Assembly (NCBI RefSeq): GCF_020034665.1
Contig: NZ_JAIQDI010000002.1
Coordinates: forward strand, 1,054,001 to 1,118,000
Direction of reading: 5' to 3'
Source of the DNA: Niabella beijingensis
GTDB lineage: Bacteria > Bacteroidota > Bacteroidia > Chitinophagales > Chitinophagaceae
Length of the DNA stretch: 64,000 nucleotides
Shown: positions 45,715 through 55,488 of the stretch, piece after piece
Position numbering within the stretch: position 1 is the first letter of the stretch
Layout: the number at the start of each line of letters is the position of its first letter
Made by a program: the position numbers and the translations under genes
The notes under the pieces: model-generated
The model's input: only the letters and a program-made list of their open reading frames with translations
What the model was told of the DNA's origin: nothing
The model's database searches: none

Positions 45715-46629
45715 ATGATCGATATTATTCAAAAATCCGGTACGTTCAGAAAAGCAGTTGCCATTGCAATACTTACTGTCTCCGGTGAGGAAACCATCCG
45801 GGCGATCCGGAACAGGGCAGTTCCGAAAGGGGATGTATTTGAATTTTCCCGCGCAGCGGGATTACTGGCCATAAAAAAGACCAGTGACGTCATTCCAGAT
45901 TGCCATCCTTTGCCCGTAGAATTCGCGGCGATAGGTTACCGGATCTCAGGACTGGATATTCATATACAGGTGGAGGTGCACACCATCTATAAAACCGGCG
46001 TAGAAGTAGAGGCCATGCACGGGGCTTCAATTACGGCATTGACGATGTACGATATGCTGAAGCCCATCGACAAAGCAATTAGTATCAGCTCAATCCGGCT
46101 TGAAGAAAAAAGGGGGGGTAAAACTGACTTTGCCGATACTGCCGGCGAAACGATCCGAACGGCAGTAATCGTTTGCTCCGATTCTGTATTTGCTGGTAAA
46201 AAAGAGGACCGCAGCGGGAAAGTAATCGTGGAAAAATTGAAGCAGTGGAAGACCGGCCTGGTTGACTATGAGATCATCCCGGATGATTTTGATCACATAC
46301 AGGAATGCGCGAAAAATTATACCGGCAACGGATACCGGTTGATCTTGTTTACAGGAGGTACAGGACTTTCACCAAGAGATGTAACGCCCGAAGCCATCGC
46401 CCCGCTGTTGACAAGATCCATCCCCGGCATAATGGAGGCGGCCCGTAGCTACGGTCAGCAACGTACTCCTTATGCCATGCTTTCACGGGGGATTGCCGGA
46501 TTTATCGGTAATACGCTGGTACTAACGCTTCCCGGCTCTGCCAGAGGAGCTGCAGAAACCATGGATGCTTTATTTCCGCAGGTGCTGCATCTTTTCAAGG
46601 TAGCAGAAGGCGTCCGGCACGACCCATGA
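45715..46629 (+). CDS. MoaC-MogA/MoaB fusion protein
   Basis: The ATG at 45715 gives 304 residues. Residues 1-140 are MoaC, the second enzyme of precursor Z (cPMP) synthesis: [45 protein letters not shown] and [19 protein letters not shown], with [11 protein letters not shown] at its end. Residues 150-304 are a MogA/MoaB-type molybdopterin adenylyltransferase: [38 protein letters not shown] and [18 protein letters not shown]. The frame is open upstream into moaE, but 45715 is the natural MoaC start. It is last in the operon. Confidence 0.93.
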   Translation: MIDIIQKSGTFRKAVAIAILTVSGEETIRAIRNRAVPKGDVFEFSRAAGLLAIKKTSDVIPDCHPLPVEFAAIGYRISGLDIHIQVEVHTIYKTGVEVEAMHGASITALTMYDMLKPIDKAISISSIRLEEKRGGKTDFADTAGETIRTAVIVCSDSVFAGKKEDRSGKVIVEKLKQWKTGLVDYEIIPDDFDHIQECAKNYTGNGYRLILFTGGTGLSPRDVTPEAIAPLLTRSIPGIMEAARSYGQQRTPYAMLSRGIAGFIGNTLVLTLPGSARGAAETMDALFPQVLHLFKVAEGVRHDP

Positions 46630-46691
46630 TTGAGGGTTGTATCGCAGCGCCAGGGCCCGGGATAATTGCGGCATTCTGAGGGATCTGTTCT

Positions 46692-49058
46692 TTATTGGTC
46701 CAGCTGTAACTTCGTGGTTTCTTTATTTAATGCATATGTTTTCCCATTCCAGATGAAGGAGCCGGAGGTACCGGGAGGAATAGTGATGGTAATGGTCCAC
46801 TTGTTGCCGGCCAGCTGATAAGAGGCCTTTATTTTTCCTTTGGGATGAGGTATTTCACCGCTTACATGCTTCAAGTCGCCTAAGTGGGGTTGTATTTTTA
46901 TTTTGTTGAAACCGGGACCGTCACTGTCGATTCCAAGGATCGTCCTGAAGAACTCGATATTGGGACTGCTGCCCCAGGCATGACAGTCGGATCTTGTTGT
47001 AGAAAGATCGGATACTTCGGCCCAGGTGGTAAGTCCCATTTTAATATTGTTATACCAAACGTCCAGCCAGTTTAAATAGTCATTCCCCTGCCCGCCTTTC
47101 ACCAGGGCCATGTGGAGATAGTATTTGAAATAAATGGTGCATTGGGTAAGCGTATCGTTGTGCAACAGTTGATCGCAGATGGACGGGATGTCTTTTTTTT
47201 CTGCGATGCCCGTTAGCAGGGCCAGTGCATTCGCGTGTTGCGAAAAATGTTTTTTATCCTTTGTATCTGCGAACAGGCCTTTCCCGGCATCCCAGTACCG
47301 GGCTTTAATGGCAGCCGTTAACCGGGCCGCTTTCTGCTGATACAGATCGGCATAGTATTTTGCCCCCAGCTGCGCTTCCATTTCCATCGCCCATTGATAG
47401 GCCCATAAAAGCTGCATATCGATGATCGATGAGCTGCCGTCGTGTCCGCGGGGTGGCGCGCCGACAAACCAGTCTTTGCCATTGGCCCAGTCCACAAATG
47501 TCCAGTAGGGGGTATTGGTCAGGGATCCGTCCGTACTTTGATATTTTGAGAAGAAATCAAGGATGGCCCTGGTGCCGGCAAGTTTGTTTTTTACAAAAAT
47601 GCTGTCATCGCGGTAATACCAGTAATCATGCAACATGCCGATGTACCAGAGCGAAAATGTGGAAATGATCTGGGTGCTGTGCGTGGGGTAGCGGCTGAGG
47701 GTAACGCCCTCCGGTAAACGGGAATTGTCTATCAGGTTGAGCGCGTGACGTGCCAGGCGGTCATCCCCGCTGTAATAATAAGATACCATTGCCTGTATCC
47801 GGGTATCGCCGATATATTGCAGTTGTTCATAATAAGGACAGTCCGTATAAGTATCGTAGGCATTTAAACGGCAGGTTCTCCAGCCAATGTCCAGGAGCTT
47901 TTGAAAGTCATTATTGCTGCTGTTGAATGTGGCGTGCTGTTTAAACGGATAGCCGGTAAATAGACCATAAATATCGTTGATCACCAGTGGCTCCGCTTCT
48001 GTTCTGACCAGCAATTGTATATAACGGAAGGTTCTGAAATTAAGAGGTGTAAATACTTGCCCGTTGGTACCATTGGAAAGGATACTGTCTTTCCGGCCGG
48101 AGAAATCTTTCCCTGTTACTTCGTTGCGGTTACTTTTACGCATGCCGTTCTTCGCGATATTATCGAATAGCGATTCGGCGTAGCTGATGGAAATACCGGC
48201 ATTTTTCCCTCCGCTGAATATCAGGGTCAGATAAGCATTGGTCAGGAACGACTGGTCAAGCAGGAAAACAGCGGTGCTGTGGGCGGGGATCACCTGGTCG
48301 CTTTTGACCGCCGGAAAATTCTTTGAAGCAGTGACTCCCTGGGCGTTCCTTAGTGCCGGGATCCGTTGATAGCTTCTTTCCCGCGCGGGGATATCTGAAG
48401 GGATCAGCATCCAGGCAAATCCGTCGGACTGGCCTTTGGGTTTCCCTTCAAAAAGCTCCGCAGCAGCCTCCCATTTATGATCATCGTACTGAATGGTTGT
48501 CCAACCGCTGATTATTTTGTTCATATCAACCAGCTGTCCCTTGCTTGCGGCAAAATAGAATCCCGGGACCGGCATAAAAGCAGCGTCCCTGGTACATTTC
48601 CAGGTCTTGCCGGTGTTCAGCACCTCTTCGGAGGCGGAGGCACCCTGCAGTATAAAAGCGGTTCTTAGTGTTACCTGGGCTTCAGGCCGGAACTGGGCTT
48701 CGTTATACACCATCGCTGCAATGATATTTTTGCCCGCTTTCAGGTAGGGAGAAAGATCCAGGGTCTCATAATACCAGTTGCCCAGATCACCTCTTGCCGG
48801 TCCTGCAGAAACCAGCGAATCGTTCACGTATAATTTATACTGGTTGTCGGCCGACAGGTGTACGGTAAAGGAACGGGGTTGCCGATCGAGGGTAATGGTT
48901 TTACGGAAATAATAAACACCATACTGCGTACCGTCATCATTCCCGGCTGCGATCCACCGGGCATTCCAGGGACGCTGCGGAGCGGCTACCTGCGCCCGGC
49001 CTGCGTTAAAGGCAAATAATAAAAACAGCACTAGGTAAAAGGATCTGTTCGTTATCAT
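46692..49058 (-). CDS. GH78 alpha-L-rhamnosidase, exported
   Basis: A 788-residue exported enzyme (signal ends NAGRAQ, about residue 23). The N-terminal WNARWIAAGND and beta-sandwich (YKLYVNDSLVSAGPARGDLG) are typical of bacterial alpha-L-rhamnosidases. The (alpha/alpha)6 domain has DTYTDCPYYEQLQYIGDTRI, matching the family's DCPxRE...GW.GD acid region. Later GLTTWAEVSDLSTTRSDCHAW and a C-terminal domain are present. The usual RER within that motif is YEQ here, which may change specificity. It is in the same transcription unit as the GH38 gene 11 bases upstream (minus strand). Confidence 0.85.
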   Translation of the reverse strand: MITNRSFYLVLFLLFAFNAGRAQVAAPQRPWNARWIAAGNDDGTQYGVYYFRKTITLDRQPRSFTVHLSADNQYKLYVNDSLVSAGPARGDLGNWYYETLDLSPYLKAGKNIIAAMVYNEAQFRPEAQVTLRTAFILQGASASEEVLNTGKTWKCTRDAAFMPVPGFYFAASKGQLVDMNKIISGWTTIQYDDHKWEAAAELFEGKPKGQSDGFAWMLIPSDIPARERSYQRIPALRNAQGVTASKNFPAVKSDQVIPAHSTAVFLLDQSFLTNAYLTLIFSGGKNAGISISYAESLFDNIAKNGMRKSNRNEVTGKDFSGRKDSILSNGTNGQVFTPLNFRTFRYIQLLVRTEAEPLVINDIYGLFTGYPFKQHATFNSSNNDFQKLLDIGWRTCRLNAYDTYTDCPYYEQLQYIGDTRIQAMVSYYYSGDDRLARHALNLIDNSRLPEGVTLSRYPTHSTQIISTFSLWYIGMLHDYWYYRDDSIFVKNKLAGTRAILDFFSKYQSTDGSLTNTPYWTFVDWANGKDWFVGAPPRGHDGSSSIIDMQLLWAYQWAMEMEAQLGAKYYADLYQQKAARLTAAIKARYWDAGKGLFADTKDKKHFSQHANALALLTGIAEKKDIPSICDQLLHNDTLTQCTIYFKYYLHMALVKGGQGNDYLNWLDVWYNNIKMGLTTWAEVSDLSTTRSDCHAWGSSPNIEFFRTILGIDSDGPGFNKIKIQPHLGDLKHVSGEIPHPKGKIKASYQLAGNKWTITITIPPGTSGSFIWNGKTYALNKETTKLQLDQ

Positions 49059-49069
49059 ACAAAATTTTT

Positions 49070-51625
49070 TTATGGCCTTGCCCCCGTCAGCCGGATCGTT
49101 TTAAATCCAAACAAAGGTATTGTACAATTAAAAGAGACGGGTGCTGCCGGGTCGGGTTTGACTGAATCGGTAATCTCGTTATTTAGCTCAACAAAATGCA
49201 ACTGGTCTGCATGACAGTTCAGCCGGACCTGGTGATCGCGCTTCCGGGAACCGGTATTCGTGATTCTTACATACAGGTCGGTACCTTTATAATACAATGC
49301 CGTTATTTCGAGCCCCGGATCCAGCTGTTTAACGAACGGAGGCGCTGCACCGGTCTTATGGCCGCTATGAACGATCAGGGGCGCATTCCATACTGCTGTT
49401 TCCCTGTTTAGCTGCGCATGCTGCCAGTTGCCCCGGTGTGGCAATAAAGCATACCGTATTTCAGTAGGCCCGTTCACCGTATAATTTCTCCCCCATAAAC
49501 CAATACCGGCATATTGCACGGTCAGCGACAATGGAAACCCGGGCCCGTGGGAATAGCTGGTCACATGGTCGGAGAGTAATGCCATCCCATAATTGCTGAT
49601 CGTGTCGGTGATATCGACCCAGTTAAAAATGATATTGTTTTTTATTTCATCCCACCGGTTATAAAAGGTCCCGGATAGCCGGCTTTCTGTAACGTCCAGC
49701 GGTGCATCTTTGTATAATTTCTGATGCTCCAGGTTTAATGGAAAGCGCACCAGCAGTTTGCTGGTGTCGTTGTAAAAAGCCTTCTGTTTTCCCTCGGCTT
49801 TATACCCCCCGTACTGCCCGTAATCATCCCCGATACCCGTTCTTTTTGTGTAGTCGATATATAATCTCAGGTCGATTTTTTTTTCACCCTGCTGCAATTG
49901 CACGATCTGGGTAAACCGGTTGTTGTTAATGGTTCCTTCGATCCGGAGCCGGATCTGTACGGGACCGTTTTCGAGCAGGGTCACTACCGGCTTTTCCTCA
50001 AGGCTGCTGACGAATTTATTTTCATTGAAGAAAAATCCCCGCAAGGTATTAAAACGGGTTTCGCTTTCCGTTATAAAGTTTTTATCATTCAGCTGCTTTG
50101 CGGTCAATTGCTTTATATTTCCCTTTTTTGCATCCACGATCAGGCGGTACAGATCCGTTTCCATACAATAATCGCCATCCGGTGTAAGGCGGATGAATGC
50201 ACCTTTGGAAGGCACGGTTTCTTTTTTTGCAGCTGCAAGGGAATAAACGCGGCTGCCCAATGCAGGAACGGCGGCCCTGAACAGGAGCGTACAGACAGAA
50301 TCATTTTTTACGAGCTGGTGTGGGATCTTTTTTCCATCGCTTTCAATGATAAAAGCGTCTTTAGGCGGATCAGGAAGCGAGTAAGAAACAACTTCGTCCC
50401 TGTTAAACGATGTGGGATTATAAATGGTCAGGCTATTGAAGTCGGGGAGGGTGTTTCCCGATGCCTTTTTTGTTACCGATTGTTGCAGGATCTCCTGGGC
50501 GACAGCACCTGCATGGCCGGTCCATTCTTTTACATGGTCAGCCCAGGTTATACCGTTCATCCGGTTATAGGGAACGATCCAGCAATCATGATGCTGTGCC
50601 AGCAGTATATTTTTCCAGGCGTTGTCCAATTCCTTTTGCGGGTAGGGTACCTGGTTGTATAAGGTGGCCAATGCTGCCTGTTTTTCGGCTGCGGTTACTT
50701 TATTTTCGGCAGCACGCACCTGTTGTGCAATGCGCTGTACTACCTGTGCACCCCAGACCAGGCTTACCCGGATGTCTTCCTGGCTCAGACGCCAGTATTC
50801 TGTGGTAGGTTGTTGCGCTATTCGGTTAAAATAATTGCGCCAGGTGGTATAGTGTGTGGATGGGGATTTGTGATGATTGAGCCAGGGGCCGTTCCTCCAT
50901 CCGGCGTCCTGAAGGCACATACCCACGGGGTGTGTGATGCCCTGTTTGCGGGCAGCGTTGATGAATTCCAGGGAATGGTTCCAGGCGGTTGTCTGCCAGG
51001 CCGAATTCTCCACCAGCGCTTCTGAGCCGTATCTCGGAACGGTAAGAATGGAGGAGCCATCCGGTCCTGTCCAGTACAGTGATTGTCCACCATAAGCTTT
51101 TACATAACCACCCCAGCAGGTATTGGGATTTTTCAGCACCGCGTATTTGATGCCCAGCGACTTCAGGATCTGGGGAAGGGCAGAGGTGAAGCAGGGCTCT
51201 TCTGAAGAATAGGTGGTAAATGTTATCAGGGGGAAGTGCAGCCGTAATTTTTCCATCCCATATTGAAATTGCCGGATCGTGCTTTCAATGGAGCTGTTAA
51301 AGAGATAACTCTGCGCATAGGTGGGGTTTACATATTCGGCGATGCCATTTTGCGAGGGGGTATTGATTATTTTTTTTATGCGTTCGTAGTTTTCCGGATC
51401 TTTTAATGCCACTGTATCCCAGGTATCCGGCTCTATCTCCAGGTTTAGTCTCCAGTCTTTCTCCCGGTCTGTATTGTCTGCAATAAATTTGGTGACCCAG
51501 AGCGGGTAATGACCGTAAATGCCTCCGTGGTAGCCGTCCGCAAAATAACTGGTTTGGGCGCTGATCTTTTGTACGGCTAGTAAACCCGCTAAAACAACCA
51601 TTGCACACTTCAATAAATACCTCAA
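49070..51625 (-). CDS. GH38-family alpha-mannosidase-like glycosidase, exported
   Basis: A protein of about 850 residues in the GH38 family. The metal site region begins YFADGYHGGIYGHYP, followed by LNLEIEPDTWD (candidate nucleophile Asp) and VNPTYAQSYLFNSSIESTIR, where GH38 proteins carry the second Asp region and a Glu. LAQHHDC corresponds to the conserved HD of the helical domain. The C-terminal beta-sandwich starts near residue 420. I set the start at a TTG (51625) that gives a signal peptide MRYLLKCAMVVLAGLLAVQKISA. A plain ATG at 51601 lacks the positive N-terminus, and the frame is also open to 51661. Substrate may be alpha-mannose but the subgroup is not assigned. Confidence 0.8.
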   Translation of the reverse strand: MRYLLKCAMVVLAGLLAVQKISAQTSYFADGYHGGIYGHYPLWVTKFIADNTDREKDWRLNLEIEPDTWDTVALKDPENYERIKKIINTPSQNGIAEYVNPTYAQSYLFNSSIESTIRQFQYGMEKLRLHFPLITFTTYSSEEPCFTSALPQILKSLGIKYAVLKNPNTCWGGYVKAYGGQSLYWTGPDGSSILTVPRYGSEALVENSAWQTTAWNHSLEFINAARKQGITHPVGMCLQDAGWRNGPWLNHHKSPSTHYTTWRNYFNRIAQQPTTEYWRLSQEDIRVSLVWGAQVVQRIAQQVRAAENKVTAAEKQAALATLYNQVPYPQKELDNAWKNILLAQHHDCWIVPYNRMNGITWADHVKEWTGHAGAVAQEILQQSVTKKASGNTLPDFNSLTIYNPTSFNRDEVVSYSLPDPPKDAFIIESDGKKIPHQLVKNDSVCTLLFRAAVPALGSRVYSLAAAKKETVPSKGAFIRLTPDGDYCMETDLYRLIVDAKKGNIKQLTAKQLNDKNFITESETRFNTLRGFFFNENKFVSSLEEKPVVTLLENGPVQIRLRIEGTINNNRFTQIVQLQQGEKKIDLRLYIDYTKRTGIGDDYGQYGGYKAEGKQKAFYNDTSKLLVRFPLNLEHQKLYKDAPLDVTESRLSGTFYNRWDEIKNNIIFNWVDITDTISNYGMALLSDHVTSYSHGPGFPLSLTVQYAGIGLWGRNYTVNGPTEIRYALLPHRGNWQHAQLNRETAVWNAPLIVHSGHKTGAAPPFVKQLDPGLEITALYYKGTDLYVRITNTGSRKRDHQVRLNCHADQLHFVELNNEITDSVKPDPAAPVSFNCTIPLFGFKTIRLTGARP

Positions 51626-51700
51626 AATATCAACGATTTTAATGACCCGGCAACGACCCAACAGGATTGCCGTTGTTTATTAAGTACCCTTTCCCAAAGT

Positions 51701-51731
51701 TTTCCTCTATAATGGTTGGGGTAAATATTTG
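51701..51731 (+). promoter_or_regulatory. Possible promoter of the GH2 gene
   Basis: AATATTTG at 51724-51731 matches TAnnTTTG in seven of eight positions. A TTTC at 51701-51704 stands at the -33 distance. The ATG at 51764 is 32 bases downstream. The same gap must also hold the promoter of the divergent GH38-GH78 unit. Confidence 0.35.
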
Positions 51732-51763
51732 CTCGGGTGACTATTAAGCAAATCAGGAAAATA

Positions 51764-54685
51764 ATGTTGAGAACTGTACTCATGGTTTGTTGTGTTGTTG
51801 TTACTGGGACCCTGTCCGCTCAGCGGGTAATTTCTCTAAACAGCAATGGCGGTGCTGTATCCTGGAAACTACGGCCGCAGGATGAGACCGGCCGGGACAG
51901 TATCCAGCTCTTTGCAGAAAATTATTCTGCTGAAGATTGGATAACGGCCGTTGTTCCCGGAGCCGTTTTTACATCCTATGTTGAAGCGGGAATAGAAAAA
52001 GATCCCAATTTCGGCGATAATATTTACCAGGTCGACAAGCGTAAATATAACAGGAATTTCTGGTACCGCACGCTATTCAATACGCCGTCCTTTAACAAAG
52101 AAGAAACGGTATGGCTGAATTTTGAGGGAATTAACCGCAAAGGAGAACTGTTTTTGAATGGGCATCGCCTGGGTATGCTGGATGGGTTTATGCAGCGCGG
52201 ACATTTTAATATCACCCGACTGCTGAACCGGAGCGGAAAGAATGTGTTGGCCGTACTGGTAACCTATCCGTCTACGCCGATCCCCAACCATCAAAGCCCA
52301 ACGTATATTTCAAGCGATGGGTGGGATTGGATGCCTTCGGTACCCGGCCTGCTGTCCGGCATTACCGATGATGTATTTTTATCCGTGACGGGTGGTGTTA
52401 CCATTGTTGATCCCTGGATAAGGACCCAGGTACCGTCAAAAGACCAGGGGGTGCTGTCTGTGGCCACAACCCTTCGCAACGTAAGTACCAAAGAGATCAA
52501 TGGACAATGCATCATCAATATCCAGCCCGGTAATATTGAGCTGCATCGTGATTTTAAAGTCGCTCCCGGTGCCACAATAATGGCTTCCTTTGATTCCGGT
52601 GCGTATAAACAGCTGGTCATTAAGGATCCAAAATTGTGGTGGCCGAATGGCTATGGTGACTCTCATTTGTATACCTGTTCCATAAAATATATTTCGGAGG
52701 GTACTGTGCTGGACAGCAGGAACATAAAGTTCGGGATCCGCGAGTATGCTTATGATACGACAGGTGGCGTATTTCATTTATCTGTTAACGGGGAACGGGT
52801 TTTTGTAAAAGGTGGGAACTGGGGGATGAGTGAATACCTGCTGCGCTGCCGGGGAGCGGAATATGATCTGAAGGTAAAACTGCATAAAGAGATGCATCTG
52901 AACATGATCCGCAACTGGATCGGTTCGGTGACCGATGAAGAGTTTTACGATGCCTGTGATAAATATGGCATTATGGTCTGGGATGACTTCTGGCTGAACT
53001 CACATCCCAATCTCCCTGAAGATGTTTTTGCATTTAACAAAAACGCCGTGGAAAAAATCAAACGCCTCCGCAACCATGCAAGTATTGCCGTCTGGTGCGG
53101 CGATAATGAAGGCGATCCGTTGCCTCCGTTGAACGGCTGGCTGCGCGAGAATATCAATACATTCGATAAGGGCGATCGCTGGTATCAGCCCAACTCGCAC
53201 AGCGGCGCATTGACGGGAAGCGGCCCCTGGACAAATTTTCAGCCGGATTGGTATTTTACAAAATACCCTGGTGGTTTTGGTGGCAACAGCGGTTGGGGAT
53301 TCCGTACGGAGATCGGTACCGCCGTTTTTACCACGTTTGAAAGCTTTAAAAAATTTATGCCCGAAAAGGACTGGTGGCCGCGGAACGATATGTGGGATAA
53401 ACATTTTTTTGGAAAATCGGCGGCCAATGGCGGTCCGGACCGGTATGAAAAAAGTATCAACGAGCACTACGGAACTGCAACGGGTATTGAAGACTTTTGC
53501 CGCAAGGCCCAGCTGCTGAACATTGAAACCAATAAGGCATTGTACGAAGGCTGGCAGCATCACATGTGGAATGATGCTTCCGGTGTGATGACCTGGATGA
53601 GCCAGTCGGCCTATCCTTCTTTTGTATGGCAGACCTATGATTATTACTATGATCTGAACGGTGCGTACTGGGGGGTGAAAAAGGCCTGCGAACCGGTGCA
53701 CATTCAATGGAATCCTGCAGACAATGCTGTAAATGTTATCAATACTTCATCTGCGGATGCCCGTAATGTTACAGCCGTTGCCGAAGTATATAATATGGAC
53801 GGCAGTCTGCAGAAAAAATATTCAGAACGTCTACGGTCGGATGCACCATCGAATGCCTCCACTCATTTTTTCAACATTCAATTTACGATGGACAACCTGG
53901 CCTACCGGAAAGCAGTAACCGCATCCTCGTCACCTGGTGTGTTTGAACCGGCATTATGCGTAGCCGATAACAACACCGGCAGCCGCTGGTCAAGTGCATA
54001 CAATGATGATGAATGGATCTGTATTGACCTGGGAACACCTACCGAAGTGGCATCGGTGACGCTGAACTGGGAGGCCGCTTATGGCAAGGCATACAAGCTA
54101 TTAGTGGCTACGGATACCACCGACTGGCGGGAAGTGTACCACACCACAAACGGAAAGGGCGGACTGGAAACCATTCGTTTTAAACCGGTAACAGCGCGGT
54201 ATGTAAAAATGCAGGGCATCAAACGGGCTACGCAATGGGGATATTCTTTATACGAAATGGAAGTATACAGCAATAAGAAAGCAGAGACCGGTTTGTCGCC
54301 CGTTCATTTTATTAAGTTGCGGTTAACGGATACTGCGGGGAAACTGATCAGCGATAACTTTTACTGGAGGGGGACCAAACCCAATGATTATACCGCTTTG
54401 AACCGCCTGCCCAAAACTAAACTGAAAATAAGCTCGGCGCTTTCCCGTAATGAGGGCAAGGCGGTGATCAGCGCTTCCATCAGTAATTCGAAACGATCGG
54501 TGGCTTTTTCGGTACAGGTGCAGGCCTACCGCAAAAGCGACGGGGAGCGGATTCTGCCTGCCGTAATGAATGAGAATTACTTTACCCTGCTTAAAGGGGA
54601 ATCAAAGAATATCAGGATCACATTTGATGAAAAGCTGCTGCCGGATGGGGAGTACTTTCTGAAAGCAGTGCCTTATAATCCGTAA
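51764..54685 (+). CDS. GH2-family glycosidase (beta-mannosidase-like) with discoidin domain
   Basis: A 973-residue exported enzyme; the ATG at 51764 starts a clean signal peptide (MLRTVLMVCCVVVTGTLSAQ), better than the GTG at 51737. The sugar-binding domain has VWLNFEGINRKGELFLNGHR and TYISSDGWDWMPSVPGL. The Ig-like domain and TIM barrel follow (VFVKGGNWGMSEYLLRCRG, NMIRNWIGSVTDEEFYDACD). The acid/base is probably Glu449 in WCGDNEGDP and the nucleophile Glu516 in FRTEIGT. An Ig-like domain and a discoidin-type binding domain (about 713-840, WSSAYNDDEWICIDLG) complete the protein. Beta-mannosidase or exo-glucosaminidase-like activity are both possible. It is divergent from GH38-GH78. Confidence 0.85.
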   Translation: MLRTVLMVCCVVVTGTLSAQRVISLNSNGGAVSWKLRPQDETGRDSIQLFAENYSAEDWITAVVPGAVFTSYVEAGIEKDPNFGDNIYQVDKRKYNRNFWYRTLFNTPSFNKEETVWLNFEGINRKGELFLNGHRLGMLDGFMQRGHFNITRLLNRSGKNVLAVLVTYPSTPIPNHQSPTYISSDGWDWMPSVPGLLSGITDDVFLSVTGGVTIVDPWIRTQVPSKDQGVLSVATTLRNVSTKEINGQCIINIQPGNIELHRDFKVAPGATIMASFDSGAYKQLVIKDPKLWWPNGYGDSHLYTCSIKYISEGTVLDSRNIKFGIREYAYDTTGGVFHLSVNGERVFVKGGNWGMSEYLLRCRGAEYDLKVKLHKEMHLNMIRNWIGSVTDEEFYDACDKYGIMVWDDFWLNSHPNLPEDVFAFNKNAVEKIKRLRNHASIAVWCGDNEGDPLPPLNGWLRENINTFDKGDRWYQPNSHSGALTGSGPWTNFQPDWYFTKYPGGFGGNSGWGFRTEIGTAVFTTFESFKKFMPEKDWWPRNDMWDKHFFGKSAANGGPDRYEKSINEHYGTATGIEDFCRKAQLLNIETNKALYEGWQHHMWNDASGVMTWMSQSAYPSFVWQTYDYYYDLNGAYWGVKKACEPVHIQWNPADNAVNVINTSSADARNVTAVAEVYNMDGSLQKKYSERLRSDAPSNASTHFFNIQFTMDNLAYRKAVTASSSPGVFEPALCVADNNTGSRWSSAYNDDEWICIDLGTPTEVASVTLNWEAAYGKAYKLLVATDTTDWREVYHTTNGKGGLETIRFKPVTARYVKMQGIKRATQWGYSLYEMEVYSNKKAETGLSPVHFIKLRLTDTAGKLISDNFYWRGTKPNDYTALNRLPKTKLKISSALSRNEGKAVISASISNSKRSVAFSVQVQAYRKSDGERILPAVMNENYFTLLKGESKNIRITFDEKLLPDGEYFLKAVPYNP

Positions 54686-54715
54686 AAATTAATGAAGCCG
54701 TACATAAAAAGAGTG

Positions 54716-55483
54716 TTACTTTTTCCCTTTCAGGTGCTCCTGTATGTATTCTGAAGGCATCATTCCAAACTGTTTTTCGAAATTCTTGCTGAATATCTTG
54801 GGCGAATTGTAACCCACACGATCCGACACCTCATTGATATTATAACCGTCGCTCATTAAAGTGGCCGCTTTTTTCAGGCGGGTCAGGTTGATCAGATCGT
54901 TGGGTGTAAGGTTGGATATTGCATTTATTTTCCGGTAGAAGGTGGTCCGGCTCATATTCATATACCGGGCCAGCCGGTCAACGTCCAGTTCGGGTTCCTG
55001 TAAATGCTCTTCAATGATCAGATTTACCGATTCCAGAAAACGCTCGTCGGCTTTTGTGTGCGCAATCGTTTTGAGATGTGCAACGGGGGAGTTGGCGAAG
55101 TAGTTTTTTATTTTAGCCCTGTTGGCCAGCAGGCTGGATATCTGCATTTTCAGGTGCTTGGGTGAGAAGGGCTTTTCAATATATACATCGGCGCCCAGCT
55201 CAAGTCCCTGGAGGCGCGCCTGTAAAGTATTCTTCGCGGTGAGCAGTACACAGGGCAGGTGGCTGAGTTCTACATCGGACTTAATGATCCGGCAGAGTTC
55301 GAACCCGTCCATTACCGGCATCATAACGTCGCTGACAATAAGATCCACGATTTCTGTGCGAAGTACCTCCAGTGCGTCTTTTCCGTTGATCGTCTTTTTT
55401 ACTTCATATTGGTCTTCCAGGTTGCTTTCGATAAAATCAAGTATATCCCTGTTGTCTTCTACTAATAATATTACGGGTTTCAT
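54716..55483 (-). CDS. Response regulator with AraC-type DNA-binding domain
   Basis: A 255-residue regulator from the ATG at 55483 (three codons after a TTG). The receiver domain (1-120) has VILLVEDNRD, the phosphorylation site VSDVMMP (Asp52) and a conserved KP at EKPFSPKHL. The C-terminal AraC/XylS helix-turn-helix (about 150-252) reads VDRLARYMNMSRTTFYRKIN and NEVSDRVGYNSPKIFSKNFE. This is exactly the C-terminal half of a hybrid two-component regulator, encoded here as a separate protein, 5 bases after the kinase gene and in a different reading frame. It probably activates the flanking glycosidase genes. Confidence 0.93.
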   Translation of the reverse strand: MKPVILLVEDNRDILDFIESNLEDQYEVKKTINGKDALEVLRTEIVDLIVSDVMMPVMDGFELCRIIKSDVELSHLPCVLLTAKNTLQARLQGLELGADVYIEKPFSPKHLKMQISSLLANRAKIKNYFANSPVAHLKTIAHTKADERFLESVNLIIEEHLQEPELDVDRLARYMNMSRTTFYRKINAISNLTPNDLINLTRLKKAATLMSDGYNINEVSDRVGYNSPKIFSKNFEKQFGMMPSEYIQEHLKGKK

Positions 55484-55488
55484 AAAAA

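Noticed and set aside
49898..50662. A 254-codon plus-strand frame
   Set aside because: Antisense to the GH38 gene and without recognisable features.
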